A stretch of DNA of 64,000 bases from Flavobacterium azizsancarii (GTDB taxonomy: Bacteria; Bacteroidota; Bacteroidia; Flavobacteriales; Flavobacteriaceae), in contig NZ_JAMZNK010000029.1 in NCBI RefSeq assembly GCF_027980145.1, forward strand, positions 1-64,000, given 5' to 3'. Shown here piece by piece: positions 25,804 to 33,293 of this stretch. The translations under genes and the position numbers were made by a program. The notes under the pieces are model-generated. The model had not been told where the DNA came from and did not search any database. It saw only the letters and a program-made list of their open reading frames with translations. Position 1 is the first letter of the stretch; each line of letters begins with the position of its first letter.

Positions 25804-26232
25804 TTAAGTTGATGCACTTGTTTTTGTGCCTCTAGATATTTTTGGATCTTCTCCTAAACCACCTCCAACATGAGTTGTTGAATTTAAATTTTTCAAATAA
25901 GAAACAACTTCTGTGATGTTTCCAACGGTTTTAGAAGTGTAGTCGATCTCTACGTACCAAACATCATAAGTTTCTGGTGAGGCATCATCCCAATCGTAAT
26001 CGAAAAAAATTTCGAAAACATTCTCATCTTCTGATAGGCTTCCCACAACCGGGGTTTTTGAATCTTTAGAATTAATGTAGATCGTAGCACAGATTTTTAA
26101 TGTGTCTACGCCATTGTCTGAAAAATGGTTTGCCGAAGCTAGGGGAGGAACAGGAAAGGTAAGATTCTCTGTGTCTGTGAATTTGAAATCGATGTTGTTG
26201 ATTTTGGTAATCTGGATAACTTTAAATTCCAT
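25804..26232 (-). CDS. 142 aa protein ending in the same SRGTKTS tail as the small peptides
   Basis: A 142 aa protein with no signal peptide. The first 120 residues form a beta-rich domain of no family I recognise, with conserved-looking acidic and aromatic stretches (FFDYDWDDASPETYDVWYVE). Residues 121-142 are HVGGGLGEDPKISRGTKTSAST: a glycine run followed by the tail of the three peptides (D-P-K-x-S-R-G-T-K-T-S all identical). The tail therefore exists both as a short peptide and fused to a larger domain. The gene lies 134 bases upstream of the histidine kinase on the same strand. Function unknown; a link to the peptide cluster is an inference from shared sequence and location. Confidence 0.85.
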   Translation of the reverse strand: MEFKVIQITKINNIDFKFTDTENLTFPVPPLASANHFSDNGVDTLKICATIYINSKDSKTPVVGSLSEDENVFEIFFDYDWDDASPETYDVWYVEIDYTSKTVGNITEVVSYLKNLNSTTHVGGGLGEDPKISRGTKTSAST

Positions 26233-26372
26233 AAAAGGGGTTTTAGGGTTAATATGTTTATTTTTGGTGGGTTAAAGTTATTTTTTTTCTTCGAATAAAG
26301 AGTGAATTTGGTGTGTTTTTTTTGGTTGTATTCTTGTTAAAAATGTTTTTTATTGTGATTGCCGTTTTAAGA

Positions 26373-26436
26373 TAAAAACGAAAAACCCCAATTCAACTAA
26401 ATGAACTGGGGTTTGTGTGAATAAACTTTTAGTAAA
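26373..26436 (-). terminator. Terminator of the HTH regulator gene, near-copy of the pnp terminator
   Basis: AACCCCAATTC and GAACTGGGGTT arms (one mismatch) enclose AACTAAAT. About 60 bases including the flanks (GAATAAAC and TTTAGTAAA) repeat almost exactly at 28927-28988. Confidence 0.8.
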
Positions 26437-26443
26437 AGATGCT

Positions 26444-27406
26444 TCAAAAAAATAAATCAACTTGAGCATTTATTTTTTCGACATAATACTCTATTTTTCT
26501 AATCGCTCTGTTAAAGAATAGATTTTGTTCTTTAATCCCGGACTGTCCTAAAGGCTTAGAATTGGAGATTTGCTGTTTGAAAAACCGATATACATTTTTG
26601 CAGCTCTCTTCATTATCAGTAATAAAGTAACCTAAAAGTGTATAAGGTACAAACATCGTTAGTTTTTCGTTTGCTTCTATAAGCATGTTATTATTCAGTA
26701 ATATTAGCTCATTATAATAGATAGAGAAGTTGTTATTGGGGTCGTTGCATTTTTCTTTAATCAAATTGATGATTCTCTTTAAGTCAGTGCATAATGCGTT
26801 GGCATTTTTCAGATTAAGCAAGCCAGCTTCATAGAAGTATAAGATTTGCTGTAAACTGCTGTTTATCGTAGTGTCGTTCCAGATTTCATTTACCGTTCTG
26901 TTTTCGTAGGCATTTTTTAGTTTTTGCATGTATTCTGTAAAAGATTCTTCGATTACAAAGTTTTCAAAGGCAACTTTATTCTGATTTGTATTCAAAAGAT
27001 TCAACCATACGAAAGCTTTAAATTTTGATAAAATAGTGCCGTCCATAAAATAGAATAACGGAATATCCTTAGCAGAATAGAAAAGTGTGGTTTGCGGGTT
27101 TTTAGTCAGTAGTTCAATTTGCTCCGCCGATGTTTTGAAATAGTGGTGCATGTCTTTCAGTGTCTCAATTTCGATTGTTTTCTCTACAATTACTTTTTCC
27201 TTTTTTGAAAATAAATTATCAAGAGAAATATTGAAATGATCCGCCAGCGTAATAGTTTCATCAATAGAAAATTTACTTTTTCCCGATATCCTGCGATGCG
27301 ATGCATCGTAACTGATTTCTAAAACAGTTGCAATTTCATCTATTAGAGAAATTGAGGTTTGAATTTTATTTCTGATTGCTTTTAAAAACGTTTCCTGATA
27401 TTTCAT
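26444..27406 (-). CDS. HTH-domain transcriptional regulator (BetR/XRE-like N-terminus)
   Basis: A 320 aa protein starting at ATG 27406; an in-frame TTG at 27424 is not preferred. Residues about 5-70 form a helix-turn-helix of XRE/BetR type (IDEIATVLEISYDASHRRISGKSKFSIDETITLADHFNIS). The rest (about 90-320) is an all-helical, TM-free region with no family I can name, as in several Flavobacterium regulators. A 19-base palindrome overlaps its -7 element right before the start codon, pointing to autoregulation. The divergent LA_2272-like gene shares the control region. It ends at a hairpin that duplicates the pnp terminator. Confidence 0.8.
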   Translation of the reverse strand: MKYQETFLKAIRNKIQTSISLIDEIATVLEISYDASHRRISGKSKFSIDETITLADHFNISLDNLFSKKEKVIVEKTIEIETLKDMHHYFKTSAEQIELLTKNPQTTLFYSAKDIPLFYFMDGTILSKFKAFVWLNLLNTNQNKVAFENFVIEESFTEYMQKLKNAYENRTVNEIWNDTTINSSLQQILYFYEAGLLNLKNANALCTDLKRIINLIKEKCNDPNNNFSIYYNELILLNNNMLIEANEKLTMFVPYTLLGYFITDNEESCKNVYRFFKQQISNSKPLGQSGIKEQNLFFNRAIRKIEYYVEKINAQVDLFF

Positions 27407-27407
27407 A

Positions 27408-27426
27408 ATTTGCGATAATCGCAAAT
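27408..27426. promoter_or_regulatory. Perfect 19-base palindrome at the HTH regulator start (operator 1)
   Basis: ATTTGCGAT, one central base, then ATCGCAAAT. It overlaps the minus-strand -7 element TATATTTG (27422-27429) and lies directly before the ATG, an ideal position for repression by the encoded HTH protein. Confidence 0.7.
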
Positions 27427-27455
27427 ATACAAAATACCATTATTGATTTCTGCAA
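27422..27455 (-). promoter_or_regulatory. Promoter of the HTH regulator gene
   Basis: TATATTTG (27422-27429) with a TTG (27453-27455) 23 bases upstream on the minus strand, within the accepted spacing range. Confidence 0.5.
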
Positions 27456-27462
27456 AATTATA

Positions 27463-27484
27463 TGTGATAATTGCAATAGGTTTG
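27463..27484 (+). promoter_or_regulatory. Operator 2 and -7 element TAGGTTTG of the LA_2272-like gene
   Basis: TGTGATAATTGCAA (27463-27476) matches the core of operator 1 at 12 of 14 positions. It abuts the plus-strand TAnnTTTG element TAGGTTTG at 27477-27484, 25 bases before the ATG. Confidence 0.55.
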
Positions 27485-27508
27485 TCCTGTAATTTTAAAA
27501 CTATAATT

Positions 27509-28255
27509 ATGAAAACATCATTTTTAGTGCTCTTGTTATTTGTCTTTGGAGTAATGCGCGCTCAGGATACAATTAAAAATCAGGCCATTGATTCTGTTGA
27601 GCAGCATTCGAGAATTTTTAGTCTTTCGCCCATTTCTAAAAAAACAGACAAAGTAAACGGATTGGTTCTGGGGGTTGGACATGTTGAAAATAAACGCATA
27701 AGTTCTCAGACAATTAATGGTATAAATATAGAGGCAAATCCGGCGCCGGCAGCAGGAGTTTTATATGCTTTTATGTGTTTAATGTATATGGAAAAAATAA
27801 TCGAAAATTATAAAAAGGAAGTGATTGTAAAAGCGACCGAAGAAGATTATAAGATTAAAAACATGAATTATACGCCCTATTTAAAATTAAATGGTCTAAA
27901 TGTTAGTTCCGGGTGTTTTTTTACAACCACAAGTATGAACGGGCTGAATATTTCTGCTGGAAACAAATTCAAAAATTTCAACGGACTTTCAGTTACTGTT
28001 TTGGGAACTATTGCTGATCAGCAAAACGGAATTTCAATTGGATTGTATAGTGCAAATAATAATTTGACAGGTTCAGCGATTGGTGTTTACAATAGATCGT
28101 ATCAATTGAGCGGTTTGCATATAGGAGTTTTTAATCAAGCCAGAATTAATAAGGGGTTGCAGATTGGTGTTTTTAATAAATCAGACTCTAAGGGTTTTCA
28201 ACTGGGTTTTTGGAATGTAAATAACAAAAGGGCAATGCCTTTTTTAAATTTTTAA
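27509..28255 (+). CDS. LA_2272-like surface repeat protein
   Basis: A 248 aa exported protein from ATG 27509 (MKTSFLVLLLFVFGV, cut near MRAQ); the in-frame extension to 27443 is rejected because it would pre-empt the signal peptide. The C-terminal half is made of repeated NG-hydrophobic-x-[IV]-G units such as LNGLNVSSG, MNGLNISAG, QNGISIGLY, LSGLHIGVF and KGLQIGVF. That is the pattern of the LA_2272 surface-repeat family, likely a beta-solenoid or barrel. The stop codon runs directly into the start of the next gene (TAAATG), so the two are co-translated. Role unknown. Confidence 0.8.
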   Translation: MKTSFLVLLLFVFGVMRAQDTIKNQAIDSVEQHSRIFSLSPISKKTDKVNGLVLGVGHVENKRISSQTINGINIEANPAPAAGVLYAFMCLMYMEKIIENYKKEVIVKATEEDYKIKNMNYTPYLKLNGLNVSSGCFFTTTSMNGLNISAGNKFKNFNGLSVTVLGTIADQQNGISIGLYSANNNLTGSAIGVYNRSYQLSGLHIGVFNQARINKGLQIGVFNKSDSKGFQLGFWNVNNKRAMPFLNF

Positions 28256-28861
28256 ATGATGAAAAAAGTTCCTTTTGTACTTATTGCTATTCGATTAGTG
28301 CTAGGTTTTGTGATGATTGTGATAGCAAATAACAATTTTACTTATGCCAGATTAATTTTAGTGGCACTAATGATATTGGGATTGCTAACAGATATTTTTG
28401 ATGGTATCATTGCCCGAAGAGTAGGTGTGTCATCAGAAAAATTAAGAAGGATGGACAGTCAGGTCGATTTGGTTTTTTGGCTTTGTGTTGGTTGGTGCGC
28501 CTGGTTGTTAAATCCCGAAATTATTATAGAACATAAATATGCTATTTATTTAATTTTTGTGATGGAAGGACTAACCTATGTTTTTAGTTTTTTAAAATTC
28601 AAAAAAGAAACCTGTACACATGCTCTTTTGTCTAAATTATGGGGAGTAACATTGTTGCTTGCATTTGTCTCTATGATTGGTTTTGGTCACGCCGGAATTC
28701 CTTTTTTTCTGGCTGTTTTTTTTGGTGTAGTGGGGCATATTGATGTATATCTGATAATCTATTTTCTTCCTAAATGGACGCATGATGTTCCTAGTTCTTA
28801 TCATGCATATTTAATCCGTAACGGAAAATCAATTAAGCGACATAAATGGTTTAATGGCTGA
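28256..28861 (+). CDS. CDP-alcohol phosphatidyltransferase-family protein
   Basis: A 201 aa polytopic protein whose first cytosolic loop holds the CDP-alcohol phosphatidyltransferase motif: Asp46, Asp49-Gly50, Ala53-Arg54, then Asp67 and Asp71. The usual glycine at the start of the GxxxDxxxD half is Leu63. All four metal- and substrate-binding aspartates are present, so activity is plausible, with altered packing at the Gly site. Likely reaction: transfer of a phosphatidyl group from CDP-diacylglycerol to an alcohol; the acceptor is unknown. It starts one base after the preceding gene ends, linking it to the LA_2272-like gene and its regulator. Confidence 0.8.
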   Translation: MMKKVPFVLIAIRLVLGFVMIVIANNNFTYARLILVALMILGLLTDIFDGIIARRVGVSSEKLRRMDSQVDLVFWLCVGWCAWLLNPEIIIEHKYAIYLIFVMEGLTYVFSFLKFKKETCTHALLSKLWGVTLLLAFVSMIGFGHAGIPFFLAVFFGVVGHIDVYLIIYFLPKWTHDVPSSYHAYLIRNGKSIKRHKWFNG

Positions 28862-28924
28862 GTTGTTTAAGAAACAGGTTAAGTGCTGGTTTACATTTTT
28901 TATGTAAAATGAGGATATAGAAAT

Positions 28925-28990
28925 GAAAACGAAAAACCCCAATTCAACTAAATGAACTGGGGTTTTCTATGAATAAACCTTTAGTAAACT
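28925..28990. terminator. Terminator between the phosphatidyltransferase gene and pnp
   Basis: The same hairpin and flanks as 26373-26436, differing at only a few bases. It lies between convergent genes and could stop both. Confidence 0.8.
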
Positions 28991-28999
28991 AAGATCTGA

Positions 29000-31135
29000 T
29001 TACTCTTTTTTCTCCTCACGTGGAGGTCTTGGAAGAAGTGCTTTTCTTGACACTTTTTCTTTTCTTGTTTTAGGATCTAATCCTAAATATTTCACCTGGA
29101 ATACATCTCCCATGTTTACTACGTCAGTAACATTTTCGGTACGTTCCCAAGCAAGTTCAGATACGTGAAGCAATACTTCGTTTCCTGGTGCAGCAGTATA
29201 TTCTACTACAGCTCCAAAATCAAGCATTTTGATTACTTTAACTTCGTAAGCTTCTCCCATTTGAGGTTTGAAAGTGATAGATTGGATTTTTGCCAATACC
29301 GCTTCAATTCCAGCAGGATCTGTACCTAAGATTTCGATAACACCTTCTTCGTTTACTTCGTTGATCACGATAGTTGTACCTGTAGCTTTTTGTAATTCCT
29401 GAATTACTTTTCCACCAGGTCCAATTAATGCTCCAATAAAGTTTCCAGGAATAGTTCTGGTAATGATTTTTGGAGAATGCGCTTTAACATCTGCATTTGG
29501 TTTAGCAAGCGTTTCAAGTAATTTTCCTAAAATATGCAAACGACCGTCACGAGCCTGAGCCAAAGCCTGCTCCATGATTTCGTATTTCAATCCGTCAATT
29601 TTGATGTCCATTTGACAAGCTGTAATACCTTCAGAAGTTCCCGTTACCTTGAAATCCATATCTCCTAAGTGATCTTCATCACCTAAAATATCAGATAAAA
29701 CTGCAAAACGATCACCATCAGTGATTAATCCCATTGCAATTCCAGAAACTGGACGAATCATTTGAATACCAGCATCCATTAATGCTAATGTTCCTGCACA
29801 AACTGTAGCCATAGAAGATGAACCATTAGATTCTAATACTTCAGAAACAACTCTGATTGTATAAGGATTTTCAGCAGGGATCATGTTTTTCAATGCTCTT
29901 TGCGCTAAGTTTCCGTGACCAACTTCTCTTCTTGAAGTTCCTCTTAACGGACGAGCTTCTCCTGTAGAAAATGGAGGGAAGTTATAGTGCAAATAGAATT
30001 TTTCTTCTCCTTGTTCAGATGGTGAATCAATTTGGTTTGCTTCTCTAGACGTTCCTAAAGTTGCAGTTGCCAAAGCTTGAGTTTCTCCACGTGTAAACAA
30101 TGCAGAACCGTGTACAGATGGTAAATAATCTACTTCACACCAGATAGGTCTGATTTCTGTAGTTTTTCTTCCGTCAAGACGAGTTCCTAAGTCTAAAGTT
30201 ACGTTACGAACAGCTTCTTTATTGGTTTTGTAGAAGTATTTAGAAACTAAATCTCCGTTTTCTGCCAATTCTTCTTCTGTAAACAACGCTTTTACTTCTT
30301 CTTTTACAGCATCAAATGCAGCAGAACGTTCGTGTTTAGCCGAACCAACTTTTGCAATGTTGTAAATTTTATCATAAGCCGCTGCTTTTACTTTTGCGTA
30401 AATAGCATCGTCAGTTTTTTCAGTTTCGTAAGTACGAACTTCTTTTTTACCAAAAGCAGCCTGTAAACGTTCTTGAGCAGCAATTTGGTTTTTAATATGT
30501 TCGTGAGCAAATTTAATTGCTTCTAACATTTCAGCTTCTGAGATTTCTTTCATTTCTCCTTCTACCATTGCGATAGAATCAGTCGAAGCTCCAATCATCA
30601 TATCTATGTCAGATAATTCTAATTGTGCGCGAGATGGATTGATGATAAATTTACCGTCAATTCTTCCAACTCTTGCTTCAGAAATTAAAGTTTCAAAAGG
30701 AATGTCAGACAATGCAAGAGCTGCCGAAGCTGCTAATCCTGCTAATGCATCCGGCATCACTTCTTCGTCATGAGACATTAACTGAATCATAACCTGAACT
30801 TCTGCGTGATAATCACTTGGGAAAAGCGGACGTAAAACACGGTCAACTAATCTCATTGTTAATACTTCGCTGTCGCTAGGGCGAGCTTCTCTTTTGAAGA
30901 AACCACCTGGAAAACGACCTGCTGCTGCAAATTTTTCGCGGTAATCTACCGTTAACGGTAAAAAGTCAATACCCGGACTTGCTTTTCTTGATGATACAAC
31001 TGTTCCTAAAATAACAGTTTTACCAATTCTTACTACTACAGAACCATCAGCTTGTTTGGCTAAACGTCCTGTCTCGATTGTGATGCTTCTGCCATCACCT
31101 AAATCGATACTTTCTACAAATAATTGTGGAATCAT
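29000..31135 (-). CDS. pnp: Polyribonucleotide nucleotidyltransferase (PNPase)
   Basis: A 711 aa 3'-to-5' phosphorolytic exoribonuclease. It has two RNase PH domains (about 10-145 and 320-460) with an all-alpha linker, a KH domain (IPGNFIGALIGPGGKVIQELQ, about 560-600) and an S1 domain (about 620-700; GAVVEYTAAPGNEVLLHVSEL). Catalytic-core signatures include FPPFSTGEARPLRGTSRREVGHGNL. Length is normal. It lies about 180 bases downstream of rpsO on the same strand, the classic rpsO-pnp arrangement, with a hairpin between them at 31278-31304. In other bacteria this spacing is where RNase III sites control PNPase. Confidence 0.97.
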   Translation of the reverse strand: MIPQLFVESIDLGDGRSITIETGRLAKQADGSVVVRIGKTVILGTVVSSRKASPGIDFLPLTVDYREKFAAAGRFPGGFFKREARPSDSEVLTMRLVDRVLRPLFPSDYHAEVQVMIQLMSHDEEVMPDALAGLAASAALALSDIPFETLISEARVGRIDGKFIINPSRAQLELSDIDMMIGASTDSIAMVEGEMKEISEAEMLEAIKFAHEHIKNQIAAQERLQAAFGKKEVRTYETEKTDDAIYAKVKAAAYDKIYNIAKVGSAKHERSAAFDAVKEEVKALFTEEELAENGDLVSKYFYKTNKEAVRNVTLDLGTRLDGRKTTEIRPIWCEVDYLPSVHGSALFTRGETQALATATLGTSREANQIDSPSEQGEEKFYLHYNFPPFSTGEARPLRGTSRREVGHGNLAQRALKNMIPAENPYTIRVVSEVLESNGSSSMATVCAGTLALMDAGIQMIRPVSGIAMGLITDGDRFAVLSDILGDEDHLGDMDFKVTGTSEGITACQMDIKIDGLKYEIMEQALAQARDGRLHILGKLLETLAKPNADVKAHSPKIITRTIPGNFIGALIGPGGKVIQELQKATGTTIVINEVNEEGVIEILGTDPAGIEAVLAKIQSITFKPQMGEAYEVKVIKMLDFGAVVEYTAAPGNEVLLHVSELAWERTENVTDVVNMGDVFQVKYLGLDPKTRKEKVSRKALLPRPPREEKKE

Positions 31136-31275
31136 AATTTTTTCCTTATTGGTTATACAATGGGTTTTAGTTGTGTTGTAGTTGTTGTGTGTAGTTGTTG
31201 TTTATTCTAAAACCCAATGAAAAACCAAACTTTTTTTCTTTTTAAAAATGCTTGTAATATATATAATCTGTAAAA

Positions 31276-31306
31276 ACAAAAAGAGGCACTTTCGCACCTC
31301 TTTTCT
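31276..31306 (-). terminator. rpsO terminator / rpsO-pnp intercistronic hairpin
   Basis: On the minus strand, AAAAGAGG and CCTCTTTT arms enclose a GAAA-capped inner helix and are followed by T residues. Partial read-through into pnp is expected. Confidence 0.7.
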
Positions 31307-31313
31307 ATATTGA

Positions 31314-31580
31314 TTATTTTCTGATATTCAATACTTTGATAATCTCACGATATCTGTTGATCTCTTTCTTTTTCAAGTAATCAAGCAACGATCTTCTTTT
31401 ACCTACTAATAGTACTAATGAACGCTCAGTATTATAATCGTGACGATTTTTTTTCAAGTGCTCAGTCAAGTGACTAATTCTGTAAGTAAACAATGCGATT
31501 TGAGCTTCTGCTTTTCCAGTGTTTGTTGCTTCACCGTGTTGTGCAAAAATCTCTTCTTTTTTCTCTTTAGTTAAATACAT
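31314..31580 (-). CDS. rpsO: 30S ribosomal protein S15
   Basis: An 88 aa ribosomal protein, one residue shorter than the usual 89. Signature segments are TGKAEAQIALFTYRISHLTEHLKKN and DYNTERSLVLLVGKRRSLLDYLKKK. It binds 16S rRNA in the platform of the small subunit. A TAATTTTG -7 element lies about 60 bases upstream, giving a leader near 50 bases long that could hold the autoregulatory site known for S15 elsewhere. It precedes pnp. Confidence 0.97.
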   Translation of the reverse strand: MYLTKEKKEEIFAQHGEATNTGKAEAQIALFTYRISHLTEHLKKNRHDYNTERSLVLLVGKRRSLLDYLKKKEINRYREIIKVLNIRK

Positions 31581-31635
31581 TCCAATATTATTTAATGATT
31601 TTTATGTATGTCATACATCTTTTGTAAGACGGGTG

Positions 31636-31643
31636 CAAAATTA
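31636..31643 (-). promoter_or_regulatory. -7 element TAATTTTG upstream of rpsO
   Basis: Exact TAnnTTTG; no clear TTG at the -33 spacing. Confidence 0.45.
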
Positions 31644-31668
31644 GAACTTTTTTTTGGAAAAAAGAATT

Positions 31669-32622
31669 TTACGACCTGTTTTTTACAATTGTTATAGGTA
31701 GCGAGTAACGAGCTCTTACCGGGATGCCTCTTTTTGTGCCCGGATTCCAGTCTTTAGCATTTTTTATAGCCAGGATTGCAATTTCATCTAATCCGTATCC
31801 AACTCCTTTTAATATCTTAGGATCAACTAAACTTCCGTCTTTATCGACAATAAAAGTCAGGTATATTTTTCCATATGCTTTATTTCTGGCTTCTAACGGT
31901 ATGTACATTGCTTTACTAATATAACTATAAAAGGACTTAATACCTTTTTTAGGACTAGGGCGCTGTTCGGCAACAGTATAAGGATGTTCAATATTTAAAG
32001 AATCTAAGGTTATTCCGGAAACCAGTTTGCCGTTTTCATGATTCTCTGTAAAACTATATTTTGATTTTAGAAACTTACCTTTCCAGATTCCATCTCGCAA
32101 GCCGTTTTTTACTTTTCCATTTTCTTCTATATATTCATCTTTATAGTCGAGATCTCCATTGCCCGAAATTACTTTTTGCTCCTTTTGATCGTTCCAGTAA
32201 TTATTTAATTTATAATCGGTGTTATCATCATTAGTAGTAAAATATTCAAATTCAGATTTTATGTTGCCGTTTTCATACCAGTTAAATTCTTTTCCGGTCT
32301 TTTTTCCGTTCAAATAATTAACAGTCGATTTTTTGTTTCCGTTTTCATAATAGTAAACAAACTGGCCTTCACGCTTGATAACATCTTTATCTGCAGAAGT
32401 TCCAATCATTTTTAAAACTTTGGATTTGTAGTACTCTTTTAAAACGTAAGCCTTCTTATCTAAAAAATATTCTTCAACAATTCTAATGTATTTATAGTTG
32501 TCCTCCGTACTTTCGACCCAACTGGAGTCCAGATAAGTGATCTTGCTCGCTGGAATTGTAGTTTGAGAAAATAGTTTTGTCGAAATTGTAAAGAAAATAA
32601 AAATACGTAAAATTAGTTTCAT
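31669..32622 (-). CDS. Exported protein with MORN-like repeats and a TonB C-terminal domain
   Basis: A 317 aa protein from ATG 32622 (MKLILRIFIFFTISTKLFSQ signal peptide; upstream TTG 32634 rejected). The middle has YwqK/MORN-type repeats (GQFVYYYENGNKKSTVNYLNG, GKEFNWYENGNIKSEFEYF). The last 90 residues form a TonB_C domain (KIYLTFIVDKDGSLVDPKIL, AILAIKNAKDWNPGTKRGIPV). There is no N-terminal ExbB/D-type membrane anchor other than the signal, so this is not a classical TonB. Similar stand-alone TonB_C proteins in Bacteroidota have unknown roles in the envelope. The name antitoxin attached to YwqK homologues is not supported here. Confidence 0.8.
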   Translation of the reverse strand: MKLILRIFIFFTISTKLFSQTTIPASKITYLDSSWVESTEDNYKYIRIVEEYFLDKKAYVLKEYYKSKVLKMIGTSADKDVIKREGQFVYYYENGNKKSTVNYLNGKKTGKEFNWYENGNIKSEFEYFTTNDDNTDYKLNNYWNDQKEQKVISGNGDLDYKDEYIEENGKVKNGLRDGIWKGKFLKSKYSFTENHENGKLVSGITLDSLNIEHPYTVAEQRPSPKKGIKSFYSYISKAMYIPLEARNKAYGKIYLTFIVDKDGSLVDPKILKGVGYGLDEIAILAIKNAKDWNPGTKRGIPVRARYSLPITIVKNRS

Positions 32623-32660
32623 AATATATTTCAAGGTTAAGTTAGATGGGTATGTTGAGT

Positions 32661-33116
32661 TTAGTATAATTTAGCAACTTCCTGATTTACAAATTCTAAA
32701 AATCTTTCATCAGCTTCTGTAAATGGATCTATTACGTGGCTGTCAATATCAATTTGACCAATGTTTTGCCCGTTGACAAATAAAGGAACAACGATTTCAG
32801 ATTTTACCGTAAAGCTACAGGCGATATAATTGTCCTGAGCGGCAACATCCGGCACCACAAAATTGGCGTTACTTTCAGCTACTTGTCCGCAAATTCCTTT
32901 TCCAAATGGGATAACGGTATGATCTGTTTCTGCTCCTATATATGGACCTAAATGTAATGTTTTGGTTTCGTGATTGGCAAAATAAAAACCAACCCAGTTG
33001 TAGTATTCGATTTCTGCATTTAAAAGCTGGCAGATCGATAATAATTTTTCGTCTCTAAGAGTTTTAGTGTCAGCAACAATAGCGCTTATTTTTGGTTGTA
33101 ATTCCTGAAATGTCAT
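32661..33116 (-). CDS. GAF-domain protein, free methionine-(R)-sulfoxide reductase type
   Basis: A 151 aa single GAF domain, the fold and length of free methionine-R-sulfoxide reductase (fRMsr, MsrC/YebR). Family blocks are NWVGFYF, IPFGKGICGQVA (Cys76) and DNYIACSFTVKSEIVVPLF (Cys100), then a QIDIDS strand. The first of the three catalytic-site cysteines known in E. coli, about ten residues before GxCG, is replaced (GPYIGAETDHT). It may therefore use a two-cysteine mechanism or have lost activity. A TACTTTTG -7 element at 33134-33141 suggests a short leader. Confidence 0.83.
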   Translation of the reverse strand: MTFQELQPKISAIVADTKTLRDEKLLSICQLLNAEIEYYNWVGFYFANHETKTLHLGPYIGAETDHTVIPFGKGICGQVAESNANFVVPDVAAQDNYIACSFTVKSEIVVPLFVNGQNIGQIDIDSHVIDPFTEADERFLEFVNQEVAKLY

Positions 33117-33133
33117 GATGTGAAAATTTTATA

Positions 33134-33141
33134 CAAAAGTA
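33134..33141 (-). promoter_or_regulatory. -7 element TACTTTTG upstream of the GAF gene
   Basis: Exact TAnnTTTG about 18 bases before the ATG. No -33 TTG at standard spacing. Confidence 0.45.
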
Positions 33142-33281
33142 TTTAAAGCTAATCTCAAAAAACATATAAATCTCAAAATTTTTTCTTTAAAAAAATGCCT
33201 GCTAAAATTTAAGTCTTACTGGAATACTATATAAGGCATTTTTTCCTGTATAGATAAATTAGTTTATATTCTTTTTTTAGG

Positions 33282-33289
33282 TAATTTTG
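33282..33289 (+). promoter_or_regulatory. -7 element TAATTTTG immediately before the HYC_CC_PP gene
   Basis: The ATG (33294) begins five bases after the element, the same geometry as the AraC and XRE genes. It implies a leaderless or near-leaderless transcript; no later Met could serve as an alternative start without losing the signal peptide. Confidence 0.5.
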
Positions 33290-33293
33290 CAGC

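Noticed and set aside
22066..26232. Complete bacteriocin/RiPP gene cluster
   Set aside because: No modification enzyme, C39 peptidase-transporter or immunity gene could be found in the window, so only orphan precursor-like genes are claimed.
31669..32622. Toxin-antitoxin pair (YwqK-type antitoxin)
   Set aside because: No toxin-like partner adjacent; the protein is exported and ends in a TonB_C domain, so the antitoxin label is not supported.
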